Shown piece after piece: positions 19,131 to 28,197 of a stretch of DNA of 64,000 nt. Under the pieces are notes generated by a model. It ran no database searches. It was given only the letters and a program-made list of their open reading frames with translations, and was not told where the DNA came from. The stretch covers positions 110,818 to 174,817 of the forward strand of contig JAFEEF010000018.1 in NCBI GenBank assembly GCA_018241265.1, in the 5' to 3' direction. The DNA comes from Pseudomonadota bacterium. GTDB taxonomy: Bacteria > Pseudomonadota > Gammaproteobacteria > Burkholderiales > Burkholderiaceae_C. The position numbers were made by a program, and so were the translations under genes. How positions within the stretch are numbered: position 1 is the first letter of the stretch; every line of letters begins with the position of its first letter.

Positions 19131-19781
19131 TCAAGGCGCGAGGCGCTCGCGTATCCACGCGTCGCCTATGCGCCGGTAGCGCAGCCGGTCGTGCAGGCGC
19201 GACTTGCGCCCTTGCCAGAACTCCCAGCGGTCCGGCGCGAGCCGATAGCCGCCCCAGTGCGGCGGGCGCGGCGGTTTCAGCATGAACTGCGCCGCGTACT
19301 TGGCGGCGGCCGTCACCAGCTCGGTACGCGACGCGATCACGCGGCTCTGCGGCGAAGCCCAGGCACCGATGCGCGAATCGAGCGGACGGCTGTCGAAGTA
19401 GGCGTCGGAGTCGGCGGCATCGACCTTCGTGACCGAGCCTTCGATGCGCACGACCCGTTCGAGCTCGACCCAATGGAACTGCAGCGCGGCATGCGGATGC
19501 ACTGCGAGTTCGCGTCCCTTGCGGCTCTCGTAGTTGGTGTACCAGACGATGCCGCGTGCGTCGTAGCCCTTGATCAGCACGACACGGGTCGACGGCCGGC
19601 CGTCTTCGCCGACGGTCGCCAGGGTCATCGCATTCGGCTCGGGCAACCGGGCTGCGAGCGCCTGTTCGAGCCATTGCGAAAACTGCTGCAACGGATCGGC
19701 GGCCGAGGCCGATTCGTCGAGCTCGGCACGCTCATAGCTCTTGCGCAACTGGGCGATGTCGTGGGCGATGTCGTCGTTCAT
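19131..19781 (-). CDS. pdxH: Pyridoxamine 5'-phosphate oxidase
   Basis: Protein of 216 aa, normal for PdxH. Recognisable segments are [24 protein letters not shown] (FMN and substrate binding), [11 protein letters not shown], and the C-terminal [19 protein letters not shown] with WIRERLAP. It oxidises pyridoxine/pyridoxamine 5'-phosphate to PLP with FMN. Monocistronic, 200 bp upstream of the divergent nucleotidyltransferase. Confidence 0.95.
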   Translation of the reverse strand: MNDDIAHDIAQLRKSYERAELDESASAADPLQQFSQWLEQALAARLPEPNAMTLATVGEDGRPSTRVVLIKGYDARGIVWYTNYESRKGRELAVHPHAALQFHWVELERVVRIEGSVTKVDAADSDAYFDSRPLDSRIGAWASPQSRVIASRTELVTAAAKYAAQFMLKPPRPPHWGGYRLAPDRWEFWQGRKSRLHDRLRYRRIGDAWIRERLAP

Positions 19782-19980
19782 GCAGCGTGGTTCGGTGAGT
19801 GCGTCGACGGAGTATAGGAATGGCTCGCATCCCCAGCGTTGCTTACGGGGAAGGCCTTAGGTAATGCTCCCACTACCTGAATCGAAGGTCAGCTCCCATT
19901 CTTGGCCTGCAACGAAGAACGCTCCGGCACGCGTATTGCTGCGCCGTGATGCGCGATAACGAGATCAGGGGAACGACCGA

Positions 19981-20592
19981 ATGGCTTCAGGGCCTGTCGT
20001 GGTGGTGCTGGCGGCCGGCAAGGGCTCGCGCTTCGAGGCCGCCGAGCACAAGCTCGTGCAGCCGCTGGGCGGCACGACCGTGCTCGGCGAGACCATCGTG
20101 CATGCGCTGGCCAGCGGCCTGCCGGTGATCGTCGTGACCACGTCAGCGGTAGCGGAGACGGCGCGGCGCAGCGTCGCGGCGCGCGACGTCGTGCTGCTGC
20201 CCGAGGTCGGCACGGCCGGACAGCAGGGGCTCGGCATGGGCTATTCGATCGCCGCCGGCGTCAGTGCGCGTCCGGATGCGAGCGGCTGGGTCGTGCTGCC
20301 CGGCGACATGCCGGCCGTGCAGGCCGCCACGATCTCCGCGGTGGCACGCCAGCTCGACCAGCACCCGGTCGTCTACGCACAGCACCGCGGCCGGCGCGGC
20401 CATCCGGTCGCATTCGCCGCCGAGCTGTATTCCGAACTGGCGCTGCTGAGCGGCGACGAAGGTGCGCGCCGCATCGTCGCGCGCTACCCGGCGCACGGCC
20501 TGGAGATCGACGACGCCGGCGTGCTGCTCGATATCGATACGCAGGCCGACCTCGCACAGCTCCGGCAGCGGGACGTCCGTACGCCAGGCTGA
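19981..20592 (+). CDS. MobA/MocA-like nucleotidyltransferase
   Basis: Protein of 203 aa with the NTP-transferase signature VVLAAGKGSRF near the N-terminus, EHKLVQPLGG (substrate lysine), VLPGDMPAV (metal-binding Asp) and RGRRGHPVAF. This pattern is shared by MobA-like cytidylyl/guanylyl-transferases such as MocA, which mature molybdenum cofactor. The SoeA-like molybdoenzyme in this window would need cofactor but is not linked. No strong Shine-Dalgarno is present; GGGGAACGACCG precedes ATG 19981. Confidence 0.82.
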   Translation: MASGPVVVVLAAGKGSRFEAAEHKLVQPLGGTTVLGETIVHALASGLPVIVVTTSAVAETARRSVAARDVVLLPEVGTAGQQGLGMGYSIAAGVSARPDASGWVVLPGDMPAVQAATISAVARQLDQHPVVYAQHRGRRGHPVAFAAELYSELALLSGDEGARRIVARYPAHGLEIDDAGVLLDIDTQADLAQLRQRDVRTPG

Positions 20593-20610
20593 CGCTGCCG
20601 CCCGCTCACG

Positions 20611-20666
20611 AGAAGCGGAACCCTCCCGGGCACCAGCCCTTCGACAGGGCGAACGGTTCCGGGACC
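20611..20666. repeat. Nested inverted repeat between convergent genes, REP-like
   Basis: Outer arms CGGAACC (20616-20622) and GGTTCCG (20655-20661) enclose an inner stem GCCCT-TCGAC-AGGGC (20636-20650). The core CAGCCCTTCGACAGGGCGAA resembles, from memory, an interspersed element common in betaproteobacterial intergenic regions. It lies between the convergent stops at 20592 and 20714, so it may terminate transcription from both sides. Confidence 0.5.
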
Positions 20667-20713
20667 GCGTGTTTCTTCGCGAGCGCCGGCGCGGCCTCGG
20701 GCCCGGGATGATC

Positions 20714-21361
20714 TCAACAGAGCGCATGGCGCTGCACCAGCGCCATCAGCCGCTCGATCTCGCGGTCGTGGATGGCGTGGTCGCGCAGGCCGCGGGCCGT
20801 GTCGACGAGGTAGTCGAGCGTCGTGCCGTAGCGGCCATGCGCGGTGCGCAGCACGGCCACCATCTCGTCGTCGCCTATCGTGCCGGTGTAGGCCGGGCTG
20901 TCGTTGGCGAGCGTGAACGCGAGCGCGCGGATGCGCCCTGGCGCGGTGCCGCAGCGCAGCCACTTGGCGTCGTAGACGCCGGTCGGCATCTCGCGTGCCC
21001 ACAGGCGCTTGAGCTCGGGCAGCGCATGCGCCGAGTCGATGCGGTAGGCGATGCCGCGGCAGGAGCCGCCGCGCACCAGCGCGAACACCAGGCCGGGGCA
21101 TTCGGGCGTGCCGCGGTTCACGCGCGAGCGCATCTCGAGCGCGCGATGCCAGCCATGCACGATGGCCGGGCGCTGCTCGACGGCGGCGAACTCGGGCCGC
21201 CAGATCAGCGACGCGTAACCGAACACCCAGACGTCGTCGTGGCCGCCCCAGGCCGCGAGCATCTCTTCGAACAGCACCGCCGGGTCGCGCACGGCGATGG
21301 CCGCATAGGGCGACGGCTCGGTGGTGGACGCGCTCTGCAGGCTCGGGAGGACATCGGCCAT
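20714..21361 (-). CDS. ChaC-like gamma-glutamylcyclotransferase
   Basis: Protein of about 215 aa of the ChaC family: substrate-loop signature VWVFGYASLIWRPEF, then RALEMRSRVNRGTPECPGLVFAL, and the catalytic-Glu region of the gamma-glutamylcyclotransferase fold (WAREMPTGVYDAKWL). Known members cleave glutathione to 5-oxoproline and Cys-Gly. ATG 21361 is chosen; ATG 21367 adds two residues. Divergent from edd. Confidence 0.88.
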   Translation of the reverse strand: MADVLPSLQSASTTEPSPYAAIAVRDPAVLFEEMLAAWGGHDDVWVFGYASLIWRPEFAAVEQRPAIVHGWHRALEMRSRVNRGTPECPGLVFALVRGGSCRGIAYRIDSAHALPELKRLWAREMPTGVYDAKWLRCGTAPGRIRALAFTLANDSPAYTGTIGDDEMVAVLRTAHGRYGTTLDYLVDTARGLRDHAIHDREIERLMALVQRHALC

Positions 21362-21450
21362 GGCCACACTCTACCGTTACATGCGGCGGCCGGCACGCGA
21401 GTAGGATGGGTCGAGGCCGCGATCACCGTACCCGGGCCAGGCTCTTCGTG

Positions 21451-21509
21451 AAGTTGTTCCCCAAGTTGTTGGTCAAGTTGTTCGTCAACTGTTCGCCAAG
21501 TTGTTCCTC
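21451..21509. repeat. Five tandem 12-bp repeats upstream of edd
   Basis: Units AAGTTGTTCCCC, AAGTTGTTGGTC, AAGTTGTTCGTC, AACTGTTCGCC (one base short) and AAGTTGTTCCTC follow one another without gaps. They are AT-richer than the surroundings and end 4 bp before the HexR-like palindrome. The 11-bp unit breaks any reading frame through them. Confidence 0.9.
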
Positions 21510-21512
21510 GCA

Positions 21513-21527
21513 TGTAACTAGGTTACT
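21513..21527. promoter_or_regulatory. HexR-like operator upstream of edd-eda
   Basis: TGTAACTAGGTTACT contains the perfect inverted repeat GTAAC-TAG-GTTAC and resembles the published HexR consensus TGTAATTAAATTACA. HexR (RpiR family) represses edd-eda in many proteobacteria and is released by KDPG. The site is 37 bp before the edd ATG. HexR itself is not in the window. Confidence 0.65.
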
Positions 21528-21563
21528 AGACAATCGACCCTGCCGTTACAGCCGCTGCCGACC

Positions 21564-23381
21564 ATGAAGCAAGCCCTCGTCGAAGTCACCCAGCGCATCC
21601 GTGCACGCAGTGCCGCGACGCGCTCGGCCTACCTCTCGCGCGTCGATGCGCTGATCGATCGCCCGCGCGGCGCCGATCGCATGGGCTGCGCCAACGTCGC
21701 GCATGCGTTCGCTGCGCTGCCCGGCAGCGACAAGCTGCGCATCGTCGCCGAGCGCGCGCCCAACATCGGCATCGTGACGGCGTACAACGACATGCTGTCG
21801 GCGCATCAGCCGTACGAGACCTTCCCGGCGCTGCTGCGCGACGAAGCCCGCCGGCTGGGTGCGACCGCGCAGGTCGCGGGCGGCGTGCCGGCGATGTGCG
21901 ACGGCGTGACGCAAGGCCTGCCCGGCATGGAGCTGAGCCTGTTCTCGCGCGACACGATCGCGATGTCGACCGCGATCGCGCTGACGCACGACGTGTTCGA
22001 TGCGGCGCTGCTGCTCGGCGTGTGCGACAAGATCGTGCCCGGCCTCCTGATCGGTGCGCTGCACTTCGGTCACCTGCCGTGCGTCTTCGTGCCGGCCGGG
22101 CCGATGGCGAGCGGCCTGTCGAACACCGCGAAGTCCAAGGTGCGCGAGCAGTACGCGCAAGGCCAGGTCGGCCGCGACGAGCTGCTGAAGGCCGAGTCCG
22201 AGGCCTACCACGGCGCCGGTACCTGCACGTTCTACGGCACCGCCAACAGCAACCAGATGCTGCTCGAGGCGATGGGCCTGCATGTGCCGGGCGCTGCCTT
22301 CGTGCATCCGCATGCCGAGCTGCGCGACGCGCTGACGCGCGCATCGGTCGGCCATGTGCTCGCGATGGTGCGCGGCGGCCAGCGTTTCACGCCGATCGGC
22401 CGGCTCGTCGACGAGCGCGTGATCGTCAATGCGATGGTCGCGCTGCTCGCCACCGGCGGCTCGACCAACCACCTGATCCATTGGGTCGCGGTCGCGCGCG
22501 CCGCCGGCATCCTGATCGACTGGACCGATTTCTCCGACCTGTCGCGCAGCACGCCGCTGCTGGCGCGGGTCTATCCGAACGGCAGCGCCGACGTGAACCA
22601 GTTCCAGGCGGCGGGCGGCCCGGGCTTCGTCATTCGCGAGCTGCTCGATGCCGGCGCGATGCATGCGGACGTGGCGACGGTCTCGGCCGGCGGCATGGCC
22701 GACTACGGCCGGGTGCCGGAGCAGATCGGTGGCCGGCTGCAATGGTCGGCGCTGCCGGCCGCGAGCGTCGACGAGTCCGTCGTCCGCGGTGCGGCCGCGC
22801 CGTTCAGCGAGGAGGGCGGGCTGAAGCTCCTGACCGGCAACCTCGGGCGCGCCGTCATCAAGGTGTCTGCGGTGCCGGCGAACTGCCACGTGATCGAGGC
22901 GCCCGCGCTGCTGTTCGATACCCAGGAGCAGCTCCTCGCCGCCTTCAAGGGCGGCAAGCTCGAACGCGACTTCGTCGCCGTCGTGCGCTTCCAGGGGCCG
23001 GCCGCTTGCGGGATGCCCGAGCTGCACAAGCTGACGCCGCCGCTGTCGGTGCTGCAGGGCCGCGGCTACAAGGTCGCGCTCGTCACCGACGGCCGCATGA
23101 GCGGCGCATCCGGCAAGGTGCCGGCGGCGATCCACGTGAGTCCGGAGGTGCTGTCCGGCGGTCCGCTCGGCAAGGTGCGCGACGGCGACGTGGTGCGGCT
23201 CGATGCGGTGGCGGGTACGCTGGATGCGCTGGTGGATCCGGCCGAGTGGGAAGGGCGCGAGTCCGCGGTCCTGCCTGCCGCGCAGGCCCATGCGACGGCG
23301 CACGGCCTGGGCCGCGAGCTCTTCGCCGGCATGCGCCGCAACGTCACGAGCGCCGAGGAAGGCGCCTGCACCTGGCTGTGA
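21564..23381 (+). CDS. edd: Phosphogluconate dehydratase
   Basis: Protein of 605 aa of the IlvD/Edd family. It shows [19 protein letters not shown], the Fe-S cysteine segments ([22 protein letters not shown]) and the C-terminal [21 protein letters not shown]. It dehydrates 6-phosphogluconate to KDPG, the first committed Entner-Doudoroff step, using a [4Fe-4S] cluster. The eda gene follows after 23 bp. No clear Shine-Dalgarno precedes ATG 21564. Confidence 0.95.
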   Translation: MKQALVEVTQRIRARSAATRSAYLSRVDALIDRPRGADRMGCANVAHAFAALPGSDKLRIVAERAPNIGIVTAYNDMLSAHQPYETFPALLRDEARRLGATAQVAGGVPAMCDGVTQGLPGMELSLFSRDTIAMSTAIALTHDVFDAALLLGVCDKIVPGLLIGALHFGHLPCVFVPAGPMASGLSNTAKSKVREQYAQGQVGRDELLKAESEAYHGAGTCTFYGTANSNQMLLEAMGLHVPGAAFVHPHAELRDALTRASVGHVLAMVRGGQRFTPIGRLVDERVIVNAMVALLATGGSTNHLIHWVAVARAAGILIDWTDFSDLSRSTPLLARVYPNGSADVNQFQAAGGPGFVIRELLDAGAMHADVATVSAGGMADYGRVPEQIGGRLQWSALPAASVDESVVRGAAAPFSEEGGLKLLTGNLGRAVIKVSAVPANCHVIEAPALLFDTQEQLLAAFKGGKLERDFVAVVRFQGPAACGMPELHKLTPPLSVLQGRGYKVALVTDGRMSGASGKVPAAIHVSPEVLSGGPLGKVRDGDVVRLDAVAGTLDALVDPAEWEGRESAVLPAAQAHATAHGLGRELFAGMRRNVTSAEEGACTWL

Positions 23382-23404
23382 ACACGGACATGGAGACCCG
23401 CACG

Positions 23405-24031
23405 ATGAACACCCTCGACCTCGTTTCCTACGGCCCGGTGATCCCGGTCATCGTCATCGACCGCGTCGACGATGCGGTGCCGATGGCGCGCGCGCTGGTC
23501 GCCGGCGGCGTGCGCGTGCTCGAGGTGACCTTGCGCACGCCGGCCGCGCTGCAATGCATGGAAGCGATCATCGCGGGCGTGCCCGATGCGATCGTCGGCG
23601 CCGGCACGGTGCGCTCGAAGGCCGACGTGCAGGCGGCCGCGAAGATCGGCTGCCGCTTCGCGGTCAGCCCCGGCTACACGTCGGCCATCGGCCAGGCCTG
23701 CCGCGATGCCGGCCTGCCGCTGCTGCCCGGCACGGCAACGGCCGGCGAAGTGATGCAGGCCAATGCCGACGGCTACCGCTTCCTGAAGTTCTTCCCGGCC
23801 GTGCAGGCGGGCGGCATCGCGATGCTGAAGGCGCTCGCCGGCCCGTTCGGCGACGTCGTGTTCTGCCCGACCGGCGGCATCACGGTCGAGACCGCACCGC
23901 AGTTCCTGGCGTTGCCGAACGTCAAGGTCTGCGGCGGCTCATGGCTGACGCCCGCCGGTGCCGTGGCGGCGCAGGACTGGGACCGCATCACGCAACTCGC
24001 CACGGCGGCCAGCGCGCTGCGGGCGGCCTGA
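23405..24031 (+). CDS. eda: KDPG/KHG aldolase
   Basis: Protein of 208 aa. It shows [12 protein letters not shown] (catalytic Glu), VGAGTVRS, the Schiff-base lysine segment RFLKFFPA and FCPTGGIT. It cleaves 2-keto-3-deoxy-6-phosphogluconate to pyruvate and glyceraldehyde 3-phosphate. Start ATG 23405 lies 8 bases after GGAGA; ATG 23390 would add five residues. Operon with edd. Confidence 0.95.
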   Translation: MNTLDLVSYGPVIPVIVIDRVDDAVPMARALVAGGVRVLEVTLRTPAALQCMEAIIAGVPDAIVGAGTVRSKADVQAAAKIGCRFAVSPGYTSAIGQACRDAGLPLLPGTATAGEVMQANADGYRFLKFFPAVQAGGIAMLKALAGPFGDVVFCPTGGITVETAPQFLALPNVKVCGGSWLTPAGAVAAQDWDRITQLATAASALRAA

Positions 24032-24041
24032 TCGCCGAGCG

Positions 24042-25196
24042 TCAGGCATCGAGACGGCGGCGCAATTCGGCCAGCGCCTCGACGCCGGCGGACAAGCGTT
24101 CCGTAGCCCGCGCCAGCCTCTCGATCTCGCGTCGAGTCGGCAGGCTCGCCGGGTCGGGTCCGAGCTTGTGGACGAAAAAGGGCGGTATCCGGTTGACGGA
24201 GGCCAGCCAGCGCCGAATTTCGCAGCTCTTTCTGGCAATGGCCGCTTGCGTGGGCGTACGCGGCGTGATCATCCTGGAGCCGGTGATCTGCAAGCCTTCG
24301 AGGTCCGTGACGGTGACCGTGATTCGCGTTGAGTAGATGTCTACCGGCTCGGCCCAACGAACCACCAGCACCGTGCCGTCGGTCGCTGTCAGTGGCGTTA
24401 CGAATTCCGGGTCGAACGTCCACTTGCAAGTCGGCATCAGCATGGGTGGCAGCTTCGGCTCGATCCATGCAGGGTCAGCGGACAGCGACAGCCTCAGCTC
24501 GGACACCTCGCCCATCGCGGGCCCGACGCCGCAGTCATCCATTTGGACGTCGATGCCGGCGACTCGCCGCGGCAGGATGCAGCGGCTGTCTCTGTTGGAC
24601 CAGTAGGATGCCGCGACCACGCCGTCGGCATCGCCCGCGGCATCGCTGTTGTCCTCGCAGATGTCGGCGACCTCGATTCCATTCTCCGGCTGGGTGTAGC
24701 CGTTGGCTTCCGGATCCGTGCAGGCCTCGATGATCTCGTGGCTCGCAATATATGAATCGGCATTGCTGATCCAGGCGAAGTGGAACGTTTGCCTGTCGAT
24801 GCTGGACCAGAAATGAAATCCGCCGGCGGAGGTGTTGTCGGTAAGCGTTCCGCCATCCGTGACGACGAGATAGAGCAGTTGCGAGTTCAGCCTGAAGTCG
24901 GGGACGCGACCGCCGGCGATCAGGCCGGACACATACGACGCCAGGTCGCTGAGGCTGAACGTCGCGGGCGGCGTGGAGGTCGTGTCGAACAGCGCGTCAT
25001 GGATCGTTCCGGCTTGAATGTCCCGATACTGGCTGAGGCCCACCATGTACGGGCCTTGCATGAGATGCCGCAAATCGTCGATCAACGCGGCGGCTCTGTT
25101 CTGAGGATCACCCGACGACCAGACGCTGCCCCAAAAGATCGGCATCACGACCACGCTGGAGATGATCGGACCGCCATGATCCGCAAGCTTGTCCAC
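24042..25196 (-). CDS. Unknown protein with HE-x2-E...TDP motif (possible metal-dependent hydrolase)
   Basis: Protein of 384 aa, not assigned to a characterised family. The N-terminus (HGGPIISSVVVMPIFWGSVW) and the later IASHEIIEACTDPEANGY recall bacterial and plant Exordium/PHI-1-like proteins, in which the HE-x2-E...TDP stretch looks like a zinc site. The C-terminal part is beta-rich, followed by a basic helix (REIERLARATERLSAGVEAL). No clear signal peptide. GTG 25196 is preceded by AAGGAGAG and is much better supported than ATG 25235. Base composition is visibly less GC-rich than its neighbours, suggesting acquisition by transfer. Convergent with eda. Confidence 0.72.
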   Translation of the reverse strand: MDKLADHGGPIISSVVVMPIFWGSVWSSGDPQNRAAALIDDLRHLMQGPYMVGLSQYRDIQAGTIHDALFDTTSTPPATFSLSDLASYVSGLIAGGRVPDFRLNSQLLYLVVTDGGTLTDNTSAGGFHFWSSIDRQTFHFAWISNADSYIASHEIIEACTDPEANGYTQPENGIEVADICEDNSDAAGDADGVVAASYWSNRDSRCILPRRVAGIDVQMDDCGVGPAMGEVSELRLSLSADPAWIEPKLPPMLMPTCKWTFDPEFVTPLTATDGTVLVVRWAEPVDIYSTRITVTVTDLEGLQITGSRMITPRTPTQAAIARKSCEIRRWLASVNRIPPFFVHKLGPDPASLPTRREIERLARATERLSAGVEALAELRRRLDA

Positions 25197-25354
25197 GGTG
25201 CTCTCCTTGTCGGGCCGCGCACGGCCCACCATCAAGCGAGCAGTACATCATGCCGCCTCGAGAGTCGGCTTCAACAAGTCTGTGGACGTCCGTTTGCGGT
25301 CTGCGCCGAGATCGGCCGTTCGTCGGAAGGGCATCGAACGGAACCCGTCGTCCA

Positions 25355-26650
25355 TCACGCCGGCACCGGCTGCGGCGGAGGCCGCACCGGCCGCGCGATC
25401 GCGATCGCCATCAGCGAGGCGACCAGGCAGGCCGCGCCGGCCGTGAACAGCGCCGGGTTGTAGGTCAACAGCAGCGTGCGCGTCAGCCCGGCGCCGTAGG
25501 CCGCGGTGGCAGCGCCGAGCTGATGCGCGGCGAACACCCAGCCGAAGATCATGCCGGCGCGCTCCTTGCCGAACTCCTGCGCGGCCAGCTTGACGGTCGG
25601 CGGTACGGTCGCGATCCAGTCGAGCCCGTAGAACATCGCGAAGACCGACAGGCCGTACAGCGTGAAGGTCGAGAACGGCAGCCAGAACAGCGACAGCCCG
25701 CGCAGCCCGTAGTACCAGAAGAGCAGCTTGCGGTTGTCGTAGCGGTCGGAGAGGTAGCCCGACAAGGTCGTGCCGACCAGGTCGAACGCACCCATCATCG
25801 ACAGCACCGATGCGGCCGGCACGGGAGACAGGCCGTTGTCGCCGCACAGCGAGATGAAGTGCGTCTGCACCAGGCCGTTGGTCGACAGGCCGCAGATGAA
25901 GAACGTGCCGGCGAGCAGCCAGAACGTGCGGTTGCGCGATGCTTCGATCAGCACCTTGAACGGGCCGAGGATGTCGAGCCGCGCGGGCGGCGCCACCGGC
26001 TCGGGCGGCGTGTTCTCGGGCTCGCCGTACGAGCGCAGGCCGACGTCGCGCGGATGGTCGCGCATGAAGAAGGTCGCGAGCAGCGCGACGATCGCGCAGG
26101 CGACGAAGATCGGGATCACCGCATAGCGCCAGCCCAGGTGCTCGATCATCCAGGCCGCGACCGGCCGGAAGATGAGCTGGCCGGTCGCGGTGCTCGCCGC
26201 GAACATGCCGACGACGAGCCCTCGCCGCTCGGTGAACCAGCGGCTCGCGACCATCGCGCCGAGCACCAGCGCCGTGAGGCCGGTGCCGCAGCCGAGCACC
26301 AGGCCCCACAGCACGAAGAGCTGCCAGAGCTGCGTGACGCCGGTCGCGAGCACCATCGCCGCGGCGATGAAGCTGGCGGCCGTCACCATGATGCGGCGCA
26401 GTCCGAAGCGCGCGATGAAGATCGCGGCGAACGGCCCGAGCAGGCCGAACAGCGCGAAGCGCACCGCGAACACCGACGACAGCTCGTCGGTCGACCAGCC
26501 GAACTCCTTCGTCATCGGTTTCAGCATCGCGCCCGGCAGGCCGAGCGCGGCCGCCGTCGTCAACATCGCGAAGAAGGTGACCGCGGCGATCACCCAGGCA
26601 TAGTGCAGGCCGCGGCGACGCAGGGAGTTCGAAAGGGCTGATGCAAACAT
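25355..26650 (-). CDS. Major facilitator superfamily transporter
   Basis: Protein of 431 aa with about 12 hydrophobic segments and a central cytoplasmic loop rich in Pro/Glu (GEPENTPPEPVAPPARLD). MFS signatures are present (ARFGLRRIMV after helix 2, LSDRYDNRKLL after helix 8). The family resembles OFA/monocarboxylate-type MFS permeases; the substrate cannot be told. It follows gloA with a 61-bp gap on the same strand. Confidence 0.88.
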   Translation of the reverse strand: MFASALSNSLRRRGLHYAWVIAAVTFFAMLTTAAALGLPGAMLKPMTKEFGWSTDELSSVFAVRFALFGLLGPFAAIFIARFGLRRIMVTAASFIAAAMVLATGVTQLWQLFVLWGLVLGCGTGLTALVLGAMVASRWFTERRGLVVGMFAASTATGQLIFRPVAAWMIEHLGWRYAVIPIFVACAIVALLATFFMRDHPRDVGLRSYGEPENTPPEPVAPPARLDILGPFKVLIEASRNRTFWLLAGTFFICGLSTNGLVQTHFISLCGDNGLSPVPAASVLSMMGAFDLVGTTLSGYLSDRYDNRKLLFWYYGLRGLSLFWLPFSTFTLYGLSVFAMFYGLDWIATVPPTVKLAAQEFGKERAGMIFGWVFAAHQLGAATAAYGAGLTRTLLLTYNPALFTAGAACLVASLMAIAIARPVRPPPQPVPA

Positions 26651-26711
26651 CGTCTCGCCGGGCCGCGAGGCTCGTGGTGATGGTGGTGGGTGGACAAGGG
26701 GCGCGCCGGAG

Positions 26712-27097
<386 letters not shown>

Positions 27098-27101
<4 letters not shown>

Positions 27102-27652
27102 GGCGTGTCGAAGATGAAGCAGGTGGTGGACGCGTGAGCGTACAGCTTGCCGTCCGGCCCGACGATGCGACCGTCGGCCGTGCCCATCCGCTTGCCCATG
27201 TGGATCACCTGCCCCTCGGCGCGCACCATGGTCACCTTGACCGTCAGCGGGCGCACGATGTTGATCTTCAGCTCGGCGGTGGTGTAGATCTTGCCGACCG
27301 GCAGCATCGTGTGGACCGCACAGGCGACGCACGAATCGAGCAGGGTCGCGAACCAGCCGCCGTGCACCGTGCCGAGCGGGTTGTAGTGCCTGAACTGCGG
27401 CCGGCCCTGGAACACCGCGCGGCCCGGGCTCATCTCGACCGGGATGAAGTCCAGCGTCTCGCCGATCGGCGGGTAGGGTATCTCGCCCGAGAAGATGGCC
27501 TCGAAGAACTGCAGGCCGGTCTTGCCGGCCACCTGCTCGGGCCGCGCCACGCCCGGCTGGCGCATGGTCTGGCGGAGCTGCTCTTCCTGCGCCTGCCAGG
27601 CCGCCAGCACCTTGGCCGGGTCTTTCGCTTCCGCTACTTCCGCATCCGCCAT
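27098..27652 (-). CDS. PaaI-type hotdog thioesterase
   Basis: Protein of 184 aa. The hotdog-fold core lies at about 60-180: [32 protein letters not shown] contains the HGG motif and helical Asp typical of PaaI-like acyl-CoA thioesterases. The N-terminal ~50 residues are helical and charged. Translationally coupled to gloA and divergent from marR; the pair probably forms one operon under that regulator. Acyl substrate unknown. Confidence 0.85.
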
Positions 27653-27678
27653 CGGTCGTCCTCGAACCTTGTGCCTGC

Positions 27679-27697
27679 AATTGTTGCAGCTACAATT
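27679..27697. promoter_or_regulatory. MarR-type operator in the divergent promoter
   Basis: Perfect inverted repeat AATTGT-N7-ACAATT in the 50-bp gap between the divergent thioesterase-gloA operon and the marR gene. Spacing and AT-rich arms fit a MarR dimer site, and the position would control both directions. Confidence 0.7.
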
Positions 27698-27702
27698 ATG
27701 GC

Positions 27703-28194
27703 ATGAAGTCGCATCGCACTGCAGCGTCCTCCGTCACCGTCGACGACACGGTGCCGCGCGGCTGCACCCACTTCAAGCTGCGACAGCTGACGCGGCGGGT
27801 CGGCCAGCACTTCGACCACATCGTCACCGGCGCGGGACTGAAGACCACGCAGTATTCACTGCTGTCGAACATCGTGCGCCTCGGGCCGATCCGGCCGGGC
27901 GACCTCGCGCGCGAGCTCGGCATGGAGGCGTCGACGATGACGCGCAACCTGCAGCCGCTGGTCGCGCAGGGCTGGATCACCGTCGGCCCGGGTGCCGACG
28001 GCCGCAGCCGCTGCGTCGAGGCGACCGATGCCGGCCGCGCCAAGCGCGTCGAGGCGCAGCGCGAATGGAAGCGCGCTCAGCTCGCCTTCAACCGGCGCCT
28101 CGGCGATGCGACCGTCGTGCGGCTGCATGCGCTGATCGAGGAGTGCATGGGATTGCTCGCCGACGCAGAAGCCGGCGACGACGACGCGGCTTGA
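27703..28194 (+). CDS. MarR-family transcriptional regulator
   Basis: Protein of 163 aa with the MarR winged HTH (QYSLLSNIVRLGPIRPGDLARELGMEASTMTRNLQPLVAQGWI, wing GADGRSRCVEAT). The ATG is 6 bp beyond an AATTGT-N7-ACAATT palindrome, so autoregulation is likely, and the divergent thioesterase-gloA operon is the probable target. Ligand unknown; CoA thioesters or electrophiles would suit the neighbours (inference). Confidence 0.9.
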   Translation: MKSHRTAASSVTVDDTVPRGCTHFKLRQLTRRVGQHFDHIVTGAGLKTTQYSLLSNIVRLGPIRPGDLARELGMEASTMTRNLQPLVAQGWITVGPGADGRSRCVEATDAGRAKRVEAQREWKRAQLAFNRRLGDATVVRLHALIEECMGLLADAEAGDDDAA

Positions 28195-28197
28195 ACG

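Noticed and set aside
21451..21509. CRISPR-like array
   Set aside because: The units are contiguous 12-mers without spacers and no cas genes are present.
21448..21567. 39-codon reading frame (VKLFPKLLVKLF...) ending at the edd start, as a leader peptide
   Set aside because: No Shine-Dalgarno, and the 11-bp fourth repeat breaks the periodic coding pattern; treated as a DNA repeat.
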